In this document: piece by piece, positions 25,974 to 34,752 of the stretch
How positions within the stretch are numbered: the stretch's first letter is position 1
Layout of the letters: each line of letters starts with the position of its first letter
NCBI GenBank assembly: GCA_964432995.1
Contig: CAYSPU010000017.1
Coordinates: forward strand, 1-37,024
Source of the DNA: CAYSPU01 sp964432995
GTDB taxonomy: Bacteria; Verrucomicrobiota; Verrucomicrobiia; Limisphaerales; JAHDYP01
DNA: 37,024 nt
Direction of reading: 5' to 3'
Made by a program: the position numbers and the translations under genes
Notes under the pieces: model-generated
Database searches by the model: none
What the model was told of the DNA's origin: nothing
The model's input: only the letters and a program-made list of their open reading frames with translations

Positions 25974-26432
25974 ATGAAACTGACCGCGACCGCCCGTTCG
26001 ATTGTCCTCCTCACCGCGCTGAGCTTCGCCGCCCACGCGGCCGACCTCACCTGGCTCACCGACATGTCCAAAGCGCTGGACACGGCCAAGACCCAGAAGA
26101 AGTCGGTGCTCATCAACTTCACTGGTTCCGATTGGTGCGGTTACTGCAAGAAGCTCGAATCCGAAGTGTTCCAGACCAAGGAGTTCGCCGACTACGCCGA
26201 GAAGAACCTCGTCCTCGTCAAGGCGGACTTCCCGCGCCGCACCGAACAACCCGCCCAGCTCAAGACCGCCAACGCCGCCCTGAAGACGAAGTACGCCGAA
26301 CCCTTCAAGGGCTTCCCCACCCTGGTCCTGGTCGATGCCGCCGGCAAGAAACTCGGCCAGACCGTCGGCTACGGCCCCGGCAGCGGCCCCAAGGCCCTCC
26401 TCAAGGAACTGGATGGGATCCTCAAGAAGTAG
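25974..26432 (+). CDS. Secreted thioredoxin-fold protein (CGYC)
   Basis: A 152-residue protein with a signal peptide ending near SFAAHA (residue about 22). The thioredoxin-like domain has VLINFTGSDWCGYCKKLESEVF with active-site C55 and C58, and the cis-proline loop FKGFPTLVLVDAAGKKL. The WCGYCKKLE motif is typical of periplasmic thiol:disulfide exchange proteins of the DsbD-gamma/thioredoxin_7 kind. The partner is unknown. The gene follows pyrC by 25 bp and precedes a glutaredoxin-like gene by 78 bp, giving a redox pair on opposite sides of the membrane. Confidence 0.88.
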   Translation: MKLTATARSIVLLTALSFAAHAADLTWLTDMSKALDTAKTQKKSVLINFTGSDWCGYCKKLESEVFQTKEFADYAEKNLVLVKADFPRRTEQPAQLKTANAALKTKYAEPFKGFPTLVLVDAAGKKLGQTVGYGPGSGPKALLKELDGILKK

Positions 26433-26510
26433 CAACGGCTGACACCACCGACTCCCCGCATGTCGTCGGACGGATTCGGTGCATGACTTCGACCCACGGC
26501 TTGCCGCTGT

Positions 26511-26780
26511 ATGTCCTCTCTCCCCACATACCAACCCAGCCAGGTTCGACTCTTCGTCAAGCCTTACTGCCCTTGGTGCGCTCAGGCGATGGAATGGCTC
26601 GACGCACACCGGATTCGCTACCAGGTGCTCGACGTGATCCGCGACGAGGCGGCCTATGACGAAATGGTGCGACTTTCCGGGCAGACGCTTGCCCCGGTGA
26701 TCCAGGTGGACGAGCGGGTGTTGGCCGACTTCGGGGCTCGCGAACTGGAGCGGTTCTGGGGCGGACTGTCCTCCTCCTGA
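26511..26780 (+). CDS. Glutaredoxin-like protein (CPWC)
   Basis: An 89-residue cytoplasmic protein with the glutaredoxin fold: VRLFVKPYCPWCAQAMEWLD with C20 and C23, then IRYQVLDVIRDEAAYDEM, the TLAPVIQVDERVLADFG loop (conserved TxxPxxxxxxxxxxG type) and a short C-terminal helix. It is close in length to single-domain glutaredoxins and NrdH-like proteins. It lies 90 bp upstream of lipA, whose radical SAM product consumes iron-sulfur clusters; a link is conceivable but unproven. Confidence 0.87.
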   Translation: MSSLPTYQPSQVRLFVKPYCPWCAQAMEWLDAHRIRYQVLDVIRDEAAYDEMVRLSGQTLAPVIQVDERVLADFGARELERFWGGLSSS

Positions 26781-26870
26781 AGTTCGATCTCCCCCCGGGA
26801 GCACAATGAAGAGACGGCCCACCACAGGTGAGCACAGACGATACCGGCTCGTTCACCGGCGTTGGCTGCG

Positions 26871-27752
26871 ATGAATCTGGCCCCGCCCAACGTGCCCCGC
26901 CCCCGCTTGCCCGAGTGGCTGCGCATTCGGCTGCCTACATCGGAGAGCTACGCCCGAACCCGCGGCCTGCTCGGCGAACTTGGACTGCACACCGTCTGCG
27001 AAAGCGCCCGCTGCCCCAATCACTGGGAGTGCTGGAGCCGGGGCACGGCCACGTTCCTCATCGGCGGCGACCGCTGCACCCGCGCCTGCCGCTTCTGCGC
27101 CGTTTCCACCGCCAAACCCCTGCCGCTCGATCCCACGGAACCCGACCGTGTCGCCGAAGCCGTCCAACGCATGCGCCTGAAGCACGTCGTCATCACGTCG
27201 GTCGCGCGCGATGACTTGGCCGACGGCGGCGCCGACCATTTCCGGCAGACCATCGAGGCGGTGCGTGCACTCCGTTCCGACGTGGCGATCGAGGTGCTCA
27301 CCCCGGACTTCAACGACCGCGAGGAGTCGATCGACATCGTCCTGGGGGCCCGCCCGCAGATCTTCAATCACAACCTCGAGACCGTGCGCCGGCTCACTCC
27401 CGCCGTGCGCCACCGGGCCACCTACGAACGCAGCTTGAGCGTGCTCCGCCAGGCCAAACGCCGCGCCCCAGGCCCGGTGCACACCAAGTCCGGACTGATG
27501 CTCGGATTGGGCGAGACCGAAGACGAGGTCCGGACCGCCCTGGCGGACTTGCGCGCGGTCGACTGCGACCTGCTCACGGTCGGCCAGTACCTGCAACCCA
27601 CCCCCCGGCATCTGCCCGTCACGGAATACGTTCACCCGGACCGCTTCGCGCATCTGGCCCAACTCGCCCGCCAAATGGGCTTCCGCCACGTCTTCAGCAG
27701 CCCCCTCGTCCGCAGCTCCTACCACGCCGGCGAGACGGTAGTTGACGCCTAA
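26871..27752 (+). CDS. lipA: Lipoyl synthase
   Basis: A 293-residue radical SAM enzyme that inserts two sulfur atoms into protein-bound octanoyl groups. The auxiliary cluster motif CESARCPNHWEC has C43, C48 and C54, and the radical SAM motif CTRACRFC has C69, C73 and C76. Further blocks are ATFLIGGDRCT, VITSVARDDLADGGA, NHNLETVRRL, TKSGLMLGLGE and VGQYLQPTPRHLPV. The C-terminal RSSYHAGE provides the serine that ligates the auxiliary cluster. Start: ATG 26871, preferred to the TTG nine nucleotides upstream; no strong ribosome binding site is visible. No lipB is present in the window. Confidence 0.95.
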   Translation: MNLAPPNVPRPRLPEWLRIRLPTSESYARTRGLLGELGLHTVCESARCPNHWECWSRGTATFLIGGDRCTRACRFCAVSTAKPLPLDPTEPDRVAEAVQRMRLKHVVITSVARDDLADGGADHFRQTIEAVRALRSDVAIEVLTPDFNDREESIDIVLGARPQIFNHNLETVRRLTPAVRHRATYERSLSVLRQAKRRAPGPVHTKSGLMLGLGETEDEVRTALADLRAVDCDLLTVGQYLQPTPRHLPVTEYVHPDRFAHLAQLARQMGFRHVFSSPLVRSSYHAGETVVDA

Positions 27753-27823
27753 GAGAAGCAGGCTCTGCAGGCGACGAGTTTGCGAAACCGTGGCGCGACC
27801 GAACTCCGCCGCCCAACTCGCCC

Positions 27824-27904
27824 TTTCCGGATCGCGGGTCCTCTGACCGCCCAGCCGAGCGCACACGCGCTTCGCTGCGGCTCAAGAGGAGCCGCGGTCC
27901 GAAA
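27824..27904. repeat. Family 3 repeat, tandem copy a
   Basis: Begins TTTCCGGATCGCGGGTC and ends GCCGCGGTCCGAAA, so the termini are inverted repeats of each other. The interior has ACACGCGC and CGGCTCAAG, shared with the next copy. It lies in the 380-bp gap between lipA and the gene remnant. Confidence 0.7.
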
Positions 27905-27951
27905 CCTCACGGATGCTCGATGGCCCGACCACACCGGCCTGCGAATCGGCC

Positions 27952-28071
27952 TTTCCGGACCGCGGGTCGTCTGACCCGCAGCAACACGCACACACCCTTG
28001 GCCGGCTCAAGCCGCCTCCGCCCCGCCGTCGCGGGACTACGGCGCGCCGAGGAACGAGCCGCGGTCCGAAA
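27952..28071. repeat. Family 3 repeat, tandem copy b
   Basis: Begins TTTCCGGACCGCGGGTC followed by GTCTGACCCGCAG, and ends GCCGCGGTCCGAAA at 28058-28071. It is about 120 bp long, in the same orientation as copy a 47 bp away. The inverted copy inside the lnt-like ORF (5531-5650) is of the same length and begins the same way. Confidence 0.72.
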
Positions 28072-28132
28072 TCTCCTACTGCTTTTTCATAGACAAATCG
28101 CAGCTCCTGCCGCGTCCTACTTCCGGATACAC

Positions 28133-28564
28133 ATGACCCAGGCGAACGATTGGCTGGCCCGTCTGTACGACGAGCACGCCCTCTTTCGCTCCAAGTCGCC
28201 GTACACGCTCTTCGGGCGGCAGCTCTTCCCAGCCGTCGCCAAGGTGGCCGAAAAGGCGGTGCTGACGCAGGCCGCCCTCGACATGCCTACCATCGCTTGT
28301 GGACTGGAACGGCATTTCGTTGCCCAGGGCGACTACCCGGCCACCCTCGACACGCTCGTCCCCCGATTCATCGACCGCCTCCCGCCGGATCCCGTGAACC
28401 AACAACCATTCCGCTACCGTCTCGAAGCTCAGGACCGGTTCCTCCTCTACTCCCTTGGTCTCAACTTCAAAGACAACCAAGGATCCGCTGGGGTCAGCCA
28501 GAAAGGCCACCCCATCCGCAACGTCGACGAGGACGACTGGGTCTGGCGCTCACCGGCCGGCTGA
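28133..28564 (+). pseudogene. C-terminal remnant of a larger Verrucomicrobia-type protein
   Basis: A 143-codon frame from ATG 28133. Its sequence (KSPYTLFGRQLFPAVAKVAEKA, IACGLERHFVAQGDYPATLD, TLVPRFIDRLPPDPVNQQPF, RYRLEAQDRFLLYSLG) is the typical end of a much longer membrane protein family in this group, which normally has several hundred residues before this point. That upstream part is absent; the frame runs into family 3 repeat copy b, which ends 61 bp before the ATG. A functional short protein is possible, but loss of the 5' part next to the repeats is the simpler reading. The function of the full-length family is unknown to me. Confidence 0.6.
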
Positions 28565-28649
28565 ACCGCTTGGTAGACGAACCTGTTGGGTTGCCCCGAA
28601 TGCGGGCTTGAAGCGGCCCCGCCTTCCGTATACAGCACCCGGCGTGCAA

Positions 28650-30101
28650 ATGAGTGAGTATCGACGCCGCCTGACCGCCGCCGCAGCCCTCTGGCTCCTG
28701 CTGGGTTCCCTGCTGCACGCCCAAATCACCGTTACTACGGAACATGTCCGCAGCGATGAGGCCGAGCCGGGCTTCGCGTTCCGCACCGTCCCGCGCCCAG
28801 CCCGGAATGACGTAGCGGCGCACGCCACCTTCGCGATCGTCAGCGGCCGCCCCGATGCGAACTGCGGCGGCCTTGAACGCCTCCACGACGGCCAAGTGCC
28901 TTCCGACGAAGATGCCCCCGGCGAGAACTTCTTCTTCAGGGTAGGCACGGACGGCGGGCGGCTGCTCCTCGACCTGGGCGCCGCCGTTGAGATCCGGCAG
29001 GTCAGCACCTATTCCTGGCATCCTGGTTCGCGTGCGCCACAGGTCTATTCCCTTTACGCGAGCGACGAGCAGGCCACCGCTCCCAACCTCCGCCCCGAGC
29101 GAAACGTTGACCCGGTTACGTGCGGCTGGAAGCTCCTGGCCACGGTCGACTCGCGCCCCCAAAAGGGCGAACCCGGCGGGCAACACGGCGTTTCCGTCGC
29201 TGACCCAGCCGGCACGCTTGGCACCCACCGATACTTGCTTTTCGAAATCCACCGCACCGAAGCGACCGACGCTTTCGGCAACACCTTCTTCAGCGAGATC
29301 GATGTGGTCGATGCCCAAGCGCCCGAGCCGGAGCGAATCCCGCTTCCCGCACCACGCCAGGGTGTGGAGACGGTTGAAGCGGATGGCGGCCGGTACCGAA
29401 TCACCATCGACACCTCAGAAACACCCGACCTCGCCGACTGGGCACGAAAGGAACTGGTCCCGCTCGCCAGGGATTGGTACCCAAGGTTGGCCAGCCTGCT
29501 GTCGAGCCCCGGTTACACCGCTCCCACTCGCGTTCGCATCCTTTTCGACCAGGAAGGCCAGGGCGTGGCAGCCACTGCCGGGGCGCGTGTCCGGTGCGCC
29601 GGGGGGTGGTTTCGGGAGAATCTCCAGGGCGAGGCGAAGGGAGCCGTGTTCCACGAGCTGGTGCATGTCGTTCAGCAATACGGACGCGCCCCACGCCAGC
29701 CCGGCGCCCAGCGCCCCCCGGGATGGCTGGTGGAAGGCATCGCCGACTACCTCCGGTTCTACCACTTCGAGCCCGAAGCCCGCGGCGCCGAAATCCGACC
29801 ACGGAACCGGGACCGGGTTCGCTACGACAGCAGTTACCGCGTCAGCGCGAACTTCCTGGACTGGGCCAGCCGCCAGCACGGCACGAATCTGGTCCCGGCG
29901 TTGAACGCCGCCTTGCGGGAGGGCCGGTACCACGAGACAGTCTGGAAAGATCTCACTGGACACACCGCCCAGGAACTCGGCGACCAGTGGAAGGCCGCCC
30001 TTGCCGCCGAGCCGGACACCGCCGCGGAGCGCCGCCCGCAGCACCAGGGGTCGCACTCCAACCCGCCTCCTGAACCACCCGCCCGACGCCCCGGCAGGTA
30101 A
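28650..30101 (+). CDS. Secreted BSP-type zinc metalloprotease with N-terminal discoidin-like region
   Basis: A 483-residue protein with a signal peptide (LTAAAALWLLLGSLLHAQ, cleavage near residue 25). Residues about 45-230 resemble a discoidin/F5-8-type beta-sandwich (DLGAAVEIRQVSTYSWHPGSRAPQVYSLYAS, YLLFEIH). From about 255, YRITIDTSETPDLADWARKE begins a basic-secretory-protein (BSP) peptidase domain with the gluzincin motif HELVH (H335, E336, H339), then PPGWLVEGIADYLRFYHFEP and YRVSANFLDWASRQHG. The C-terminal 35 residues are Pro/Arg-rich and disordered. BSP-domain proteins occur in plants and many bacteria; the substrate is unknown. Start: ATG 28650. It follows the gene remnant by 85 bp. 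Confidence 0.82.
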   Translation: MSEYRRRLTAAAALWLLLGSLLHAQITVTTEHVRSDEAEPGFAFRTVPRPARNDVAAHATFAIVSGRPDANCGGLERLHDGQVPSDEDAPGENFFFRVGTDGGRLLLDLGAAVEIRQVSTYSWHPGSRAPQVYSLYASDEQATAPNLRPERNVDPVTCGWKLLATVDSRPQKGEPGGQHGVSVADPAGTLGTHRYLLFEIHRTEATDAFGNTFFSEIDVVDAQAPEPERIPLPAPRQGVETVEADGGRYRITIDTSETPDLADWARKELVPLARDWYPRLASLLSSPGYTAPTRVRILFDQEGQGVAATAGARVRCAGGWFRENLQGEAKGAVFHELVHVVQQYGRAPRQPGAQRPPGWLVEGIADYLRFYHFEPEARGAEIRPRNRDRVRYDSSYRVSANFLDWASRQHGTNLVPALNAALREGRYHETVWKDLTGHTAQELGDQWKAALAAEPDTAAERRPQHQGSHSNPPPEPPARRPGR

Positions 30102-30213
30102 CCGCCCCACCCGCGGGACGCGCCTCTGAACCTCCGACTCCGGGGGCAGCATCCGCGCACGCCCGCAGATTTCGCGTGCGGATTTCCGGTGGGTGTGTGA
30201 GAAATCCGCCGCT

Positions 30214-30843
30214 ATGTTTTCGCTTCAGGCAATCTTCGGCAAGGGCGATCGCTTCTACAACCTCCTCGAAGCCAGCGCCCAGGAAGCCCACGAGAGCGTC
30301 CAGTTCCTCCTGCAGATGCTCAAGTCGCCCCGCGAGTCCAAGAGCCTCGACGACCTTGTTCTCACCCGCCGCAAAGAAAAGAAAATCGCGGCGCAGATCA
30401 GCGAGGAGTTGGTGCGTACTTTTGTCACCGGACTCGAGCGGGAAGACATCGAAGCCCTCGCCAGCGTCCTCTACAAGATCCCCAAAGCCGTCGAGAAGTT
30501 CGCCGAACGTTTCAACCTCGCCCCTCCCGACATGCGGGACGTGGATTTCGCGCCGCAGGCCGAAATGCTCGAGAAGGCTACCGCCCAAGTGCTGGTCATG
30601 GTTCGCCAATTGCGCAACATCAAGGAGCTCGAGAAGGTAAAGGAACTGAATGATCGCCTGCAGTACATCGAAGGCGAAGCGGACAAGCTCATGGTCAATC
30701 TCCTGCGCGACCTCTATGGGGGACGCTACGACTCGCTCAAAGTGGTGGTCGTCAAAGACCTGTATGAATTGCTGGAGAAGGTCATCGACCGCTGCCGCGA
30801 CGCCGGCAACGTCGTGGTGCAGATCGCCCTCAAGAACTCCTGA
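30214..30843 (+). CDS. DUF47 / PhoU-like phosphate transport regulator
   Basis: A 209-residue, all-helical protein. It opens MFSLQAIFGKGDRFYNLLEASAQEAHES and has RRKEKKIAAQISEELVRTFVTGLEREDIEALASVLYKIPKAVEKFAERF, the DUF47 signature, with repeated acidic/basic residues that in PhoU relatives bind metals. It ends 15 bp before the first PiT gene. DUF47-PiT pairs are common, and the small protein is thought to regulate the transporter. Start: ATG 30214, chosen because homology begins there. Confidence 0.9.
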   Translation: MFSLQAIFGKGDRFYNLLEASAQEAHESVQFLLQMLKSPRESKSLDDLVLTRRKEKKIAAQISEELVRTFVTGLEREDIEALASVLYKIPKAVEKFAERFNLAPPDMRDVDFAPQAEMLEKATAQVLVMVRQLRNIKELEKVKELNDRLQYIEGEADKLMVNLLRDLYGGRYDSLKVVVVKDLYELLEKVIDRCRDAGNVVVQIALKNS

Positions 30844-30858
30844 CGCCGGCCGCGCCCC

Positions 30859-31953
30859 ATGACGCTCGTCCTGATCGTGCTGCTGGTCGCGCTCGTCTTC
30901 GAGTACATCAACGGGTTCCACGACACGGCCAACTCCATTGCCACGGTGGTCTCCACCAAGGTTCTGACGCCCCGGCAGGCGGTGGTGCTCGCGGCCTCGA
31001 CCAATCTCTTTGGCGCCCTCGTCGGAACTGCCGTCGCCAAGACCGTCGCTTCCGGTCTGGTCGACACCAGGATCGTCACGTCCGAAATCCTCGCCTGCGC
31101 CCTGCTCGGCGCTATTGTCTGGAACCTGATCACCTGGTGGTTCGGCCTCCCCTCGAGTTCATCGCACGCCCTCGTGGGCGGTCTCTGCGGAGCGGCGCTC
31201 GCCGCCGCGCACAACAACTGGGGCGTCATCATCTGGTCTGTCCCCTCCTCAACGCACTGGTACGAGGGAAAGGGACTGCTCTGGAAGGTCCTCGTCCCCA
31301 TGATCACCTCGCCGGTCTGCGGCTTGGTACTGGGCTTCCTCGTCATGGGGCTCCTGTACTACCTGCTGCGCAACTGGCGTCCGTCCACGGTGAACCGCGC
31401 CTTTGGGAAGCTCCAGCTCCTCAGCGCGGCGTACATGGGCTTCAGCCATGGCACCAACGACGCCCAGAAAACCATGGGGATCATCGCCCTCTCCCTCATG
31501 GCCGCCACCGCCGCCGGGACGCTGGACCATCTTCCGGCCTGGCTCGACTTCCTGCACACGCCCGAGCCTGCCGCGGGGCAGTCGCTCGAGATTGCCACCT
31601 GGATCAAGGTCGTCTGCGCGCTGACCATGGCGGCCGGCACCGCCGCGGGCGGATGGCGCATCATCAAGACGCTGGGCCACAAGATGGTGCGCCTGCACCC
31701 CGTCCACGGTTTCGCGGCCGAGACGACCGCGGCCACGGTTCTCTACACCGCGGCCCACTTCGGCATGCCCGTTTCCACTACCCACGCCATCACCACCTCG
31801 ATCATGGGCGTGGGCTGCGCCAAGCGCGCCAACGCGCTCAAACTCAGCGTTGTCGAACGCATCATCTGGGCCTGGGTCCTCACCATTCCCGCCAGTGGTT
31901 TGGCCGGCTATCTCCTGGTGAGCCTTTCCCGGCTGACGGGTTGGATCGAGTAG
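30859..31953 (+). CDS. Inorganic phosphate transporter, PiT family (first of tandem pair)
   Basis: A 364-residue membrane protein with the two PiT signature repeats: FEYINGFHDTANSIATVVST near the N-terminus and FSHGTNDAQKTMGIIALSL in the middle. LPSSSSHALVGGLCGAAL and GMPVSTTHAITTSIMGVG are the paired inverted-repeat substrate motifs. PiT proteins carry metal phosphate with protons or sodium at low affinity. It is in one operon with the DUF47 gene upstream (15 bp) and a paralogue downstream (9 bp). Confidence 0.94.
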   Translation: MTLVLIVLLVALVFEYINGFHDTANSIATVVSTKVLTPRQAVVLAASTNLFGALVGTAVAKTVASGLVDTRIVTSEILACALLGAIVWNLITWWFGLPSSSSHALVGGLCGAALAAAHNNWGVIIWSVPSSTHWYEGKGLLWKVLVPMITSPVCGLVLGFLVMGLLYYLLRNWRPSTVNRAFGKLQLLSAAYMGFSHGTNDAQKTMGIIALSLMAATAAGTLDHLPAWLDFLHTPEPAAGQSLEIATWIKVVCALTMAAGTAAGGWRIIKTLGHKMVRLHPVHGFAAETTAATVLYTAAHFGMPVSTTHAITTSIMGVGCAKRANALKLSVVERIIWAWVLTIPASGLAGYLLVSLSRLTGWIE

Positions 31954-31962
31954 CCGGGCAGG

Positions 31963-33036
31963 ATGCCTATGTTGATGGTGTTCACAATCATCGCGGTCGC
32001 CCTGGCCTTCGAGTTCATCAACGGCTTCCACGACACGGCCAACGCCATCGCCACCACGGTGGCCACCAAGGTCCTCACGCCGCGGCAGGCAGTCATGATG
32101 GCCGCCGTCTTCAATCTGCTGGGTGCGCTCGTCGGAACGGCCGTCGCCACCACCATCGGAAGGGGCCTGGTGGACGCCAACTACGTGACCCCGACCGTCA
32201 TTCTCTGTGCCTTGGGTTCGGCGATCATCTGGAACCTGCTAACCTGGTGGTGGGGGCTGCCTTCGAGTTCCAGTCACGCGCTGATTGGCGGCCTCTGCGG
32301 CGCCGCGCTCGCCGCCGCCGGGCACTGGTCGGTGGTCCATTGGTCAGTGCTCGATCCCGCCACCGGTCACATGGTCGGTCTTTGGCCCAAGGTCATCCGC
32401 CCCATGGTGCTCTCCCCTCTCTTCGGGGTCCTTCTTGGGTTCCTCTTCATGGGCGTCCTGCTTGGCTGGGTCCATCGCTGGCGCCCGGCTGTTATCCGGA
32501 ATTCCTTCCGTCGGATCCACCTCCTGAGCGCCGCCTGGATGAGTTTCAGCCACGGCACCAACGACGCCCAGAAGACCATGGGCATCATTGCCCTCACCCT
32601 GTTCACCGCCACCACCACGCCCGGCGTGTTTGATCGGCTGCCCGGCTGGCTCAACTTCCTGCGCGCGCCGGAGTTCCACGTATACGTTTGGATCAAGGTC
32701 GCCTGCGCGCTGACCATGGCGGCGGGCACCGCCGCGGGCGGATGGCGCATCATCGCCACCATGGGCCGCAAAATGGTCCGCCTGCAGCCGATCCACGGTT
32801 TCGCTGCCCAGACCACCGCCGCCAGCATCATCCAGGTCGCCAGCCACTGGGGCATGCCCCTCTCCACCACCCATGTCATCTCCTCCTCGATCATGGGCGT
32901 CGGCGCCACCAAACGCCTCAACGCCGTCCGCTGGACCGTCGTCGAACGCATGGTCTGGGCCTGGATCATGACCCTCCCCGTCACCGCACTCCTCGGCTAC
33001 GCCCTCACGTGGCTCGCCTCATGGCTCTGGCCCTAG
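31963..33036 (+). CDS. Inorganic phosphate transporter, PiT family (second of tandem pair)
   Basis: A 357-residue paralogue of the preceding gene, lined up almost block for block: FEFINGFHDTANAIATTVAT, LPSSSSHALIGGLCGAALAA, FSHGTNDAQKTMGIIALTLF, CALTMAAGTAAGGWRI and GMPLSTTHVISSSIMGVG. Differences concentrate in the loop after the first half and in the cytoplasmic linker, suggesting an old duplication with possible change of affinity or ion coupling. Start: ATG 31963; two more in-frame ATGs lie within 5 codons. It is followed after 45 bp by nadA. Confidence 0.93.
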   Translation: MPMLMVFTIIAVALAFEFINGFHDTANAIATTVATKVLTPRQAVMMAAVFNLLGALVGTAVATTIGRGLVDANYVTPTVILCALGSAIIWNLLTWWWGLPSSSSHALIGGLCGAALAAAGHWSVVHWSVLDPATGHMVGLWPKVIRPMVLSPLFGVLLGFLFMGVLLGWVHRWRPAVIRNSFRRIHLLSAAWMSFSHGTNDAQKTMGIIALTLFTATTTPGVFDRLPGWLNFLRAPEFHVYVWIKVACALTMAAGTAAGGWRIIATMGRKMVRLQPIHGFAAQTTAASIIQVASHWGMPLSTTHVISSSIMGVGATKRLNAVRWTVVERMVWAWIMTLPVTALLGYALTWLASWLWP

Positions 33037-33081
33037 CCGCCGTCGGTTGACGCCTTCAGCTCCTTGCCCTAGCTTTGGCGC

Positions 33082-34077
33082 ATGGCGCATGCTGTCGAAG
33101 CCAACGCGGGAAGGATGGAAACTGCAACCTCGCCGCCACCGTCCCAGACCATCGGCGCACGTCCGCTGGTCCGCGAAATCCTCGAGCTCAAACGGCAACA
33201 TAACGCCGTCGTCCTCGCCCATAATTACCAGGTCCCCGAAATCCAAGATCTCGCTGATTTCGTCGGCGATTCCCTCGGCCTCTCCCGCGAGGCCGCCAAG
33301 ACCCAAGCGGATGTCATCGCCTTCTGTGGAGTCCATTTCATGGCCGAAACGGCCAAGATCCTGAACCCGACGAAAACGGTGGTTCTGCCGGATCGCGACG
33401 CCGGCTGTTCCCTCGAGGAGAGTTGCCCGGCCGACAAGCTGCGCGCGTTCCAGGCCACCAACCCCAACTTCTACACGATCGCCTACATCAACTGTAGTGC
33501 AGCGGTGAAGGCGCTCAGCGACGTCATCTGCACCAGCGGCAACGCCGCGCGGATCGCCGCCGCCGCGCCCCGGGATCGGGACCTCCTTTTCGTGCCGGAC
33601 GAAAACCTCGGTGCGTGGGTGATGGAGAAGACCGGGCGTCCGATGACGCTCTGGAAGGGGAGCTGCCACGTCCACGTCGAGTGGACCCACGCCGCCATCA
33701 GCCGGATTCGGCAGCAACACCCCGACGCACCTCTCGTCGCGCATCCGGAATGCACGAACGCGGTCCGCCTGCTGGCGGACGAAGTCTGTTCCACGGAACG
33801 GATGGTCACGTACTGCAAGCAGAGCCGGGCGCGGTCGCTGATCATCGCCACGGAGTCCGGCATGCTCCACCGCTTGCGCAAGGAGTGCCCGGACAAAGAG
33901 TTCATTCCCGCCCCCACCGACACGTGCCGCTGCAACGAGTGTCGTTACATGAAGCTGAACACTCTCGAGAAGCTCCGGGACTGCCTGCGGGATCTCCAGC
34001 CACGGGTGGAACTGCCGGACCCCATTCTCCAGCGCGCCCGCCTGCCGATCCAACGAATGCTGGAACTCTCGGGTTAA
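33082..34077 (+). CDS. nadA: Quinolinate synthase
   Basis: A 331-residue [4Fe-4S] enzyme that condenses iminoaspartate with dihydroxyacetone phosphate in NAD synthesis. It has AVVLAHNYQVPEIQDLADFVGDSL, FCGVHFMAETAKILNP, YINCSAAVKALSDVICTSGNA, APDE-like FVPDENLGAWV and HPECTNAV. The cluster ligands are most likely C109 (GCSLEESC), C195 (WKGSCHVH) and one cysteine of CRCNEC (282-287), by alignment to E. coli NadA. Start: ATG 33082; an ATG at 33115 is possible because homology only begins at about residue 28. No nadB or nadC is present in the window. Confidence 0.95.
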   Translation: MAHAVEANAGRMETATSPPPSQTIGARPLVREILELKRQHNAVVLAHNYQVPEIQDLADFVGDSLGLSREAAKTQADVIAFCGVHFMAETAKILNPTKTVVLPDRDAGCSLEESCPADKLRAFQATNPNFYTIAYINCSAAVKALSDVICTSGNAARIAAAAPRDRDLLFVPDENLGAWVMEKTGRPMTLWKGSCHVHVEWTHAAISRIRQQHPDAPLVAHPECTNAVRLLADEVCSTERMVTYCKQSRARSLIIATESGMLHRLRKECPDKEFIPAPTDTCRCNECRYMKLNTLEKLRDCLRDLQPRVELPDPILQRARLPIQRMLELSG

Positions 34078-34205
34078 TCCGGCACTCGCCTGCGCGGCAT
34101 GCCGGCCAGCTTCGGCGGTCGGTCGCGCCAGCAAATCTCACCGCTGCAGTGGCGGCTTTGCGACGCGTCTCGCACGACAGCTACTTTCCGCTCCGATTCC
34201 TGGTT

Positions 34206-34236
34206 CCCCTGTCCAAGGGGCAGGCAGACTCTGCCC
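34206..34236. other. Overlapping hairpins downstream of nadA
   Basis: CCCCT-GTCCA-AGGGG at 34206-34220 overlaps GGGCAG-GCAGACT-CTGCCC at 34218-34236, so the two stems exclude each other. They lie in the 222-bp gap between nadA and the pilin genes. No T-run follows; a repeat, terminator or leader role is undecided. Confidence 0.35.
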
Positions 34237-34299
34237 AGCAATTCGCCATTTGCAGTAACGGCATGCCACCTGCTTCTTCACGGCTGAGGTTCGTAGTCG

Positions 34300-34752
34300 A
34301 TGCGATTGGCGATCACAGCGCAGGTAGACTCCTCTGCCCGGGCATTCACCCTGGTGGAGGTTGTGGTGTCGGTGGCGGTGGCGGCCATTTTGATGGCGGG
34401 GCTGCTGGTCGGCTACTCCCAGATGCTCGAACGCGCCGAGTGGTCGGCCCATAGCCTGGCGGCCAACTCGCTGGCGATGCAGCGCCTGGAGCAAACGCGC
34501 GCCGCCAAGTGGGACACGTTGGCCACGCCCGCAGTGGATCAACTGACGGCCTCCAGCTTTCCAGTGACTATCGAGGTGCTCGACATCCCCACGGTCGGGA
34601 CCAACGTGGCGCTGGCGACCAATATCACCACGATTTCGACGATCACGGCGGACCCGCCCCTGCGCATGATCCAGGTCGACTGCGTCTGGTCCTTTCACAA
34701 CGGGCGGGTCTTCACCAACAGTCTGTACACCTACCGCGCGCCCGACCAATGA
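34300..34752 (+). CDS. Type IV prepilin-like protein (PilV/GspI-type)
   Basis: A 150-residue protein with a prepilin leader of 15 residues ending RA and the methylation motif FTLVEVVVSVAVAAILMAGLLVGY (F at +1, E at +5). The -1 residue is Ala rather than the usual Gly, which prepilin peptidases often tolerate. The rest is a short globular domain (LAMQRLEQTRAAKW and a beta-rich tail), as in minor pseudopilins. It shares the ATGA overlap 34749-34752 with the next gene, so translation is coupled. Likely part of a minor-pilin cassette. Confidence 0.82.
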   Translation: MRLAITAQVDSSARAFTLVEVVVSVAVAAILMAGLLVGYSQMLERAEWSAHSLAANSLAMQRLEQTRAAKWDTLATPAVDQLTASSFPVTIEVLDIPTVGTNVALATNITTISTITADPPLRMIQVDCVWSFHNGRVFTNSLYTYRAPDQ

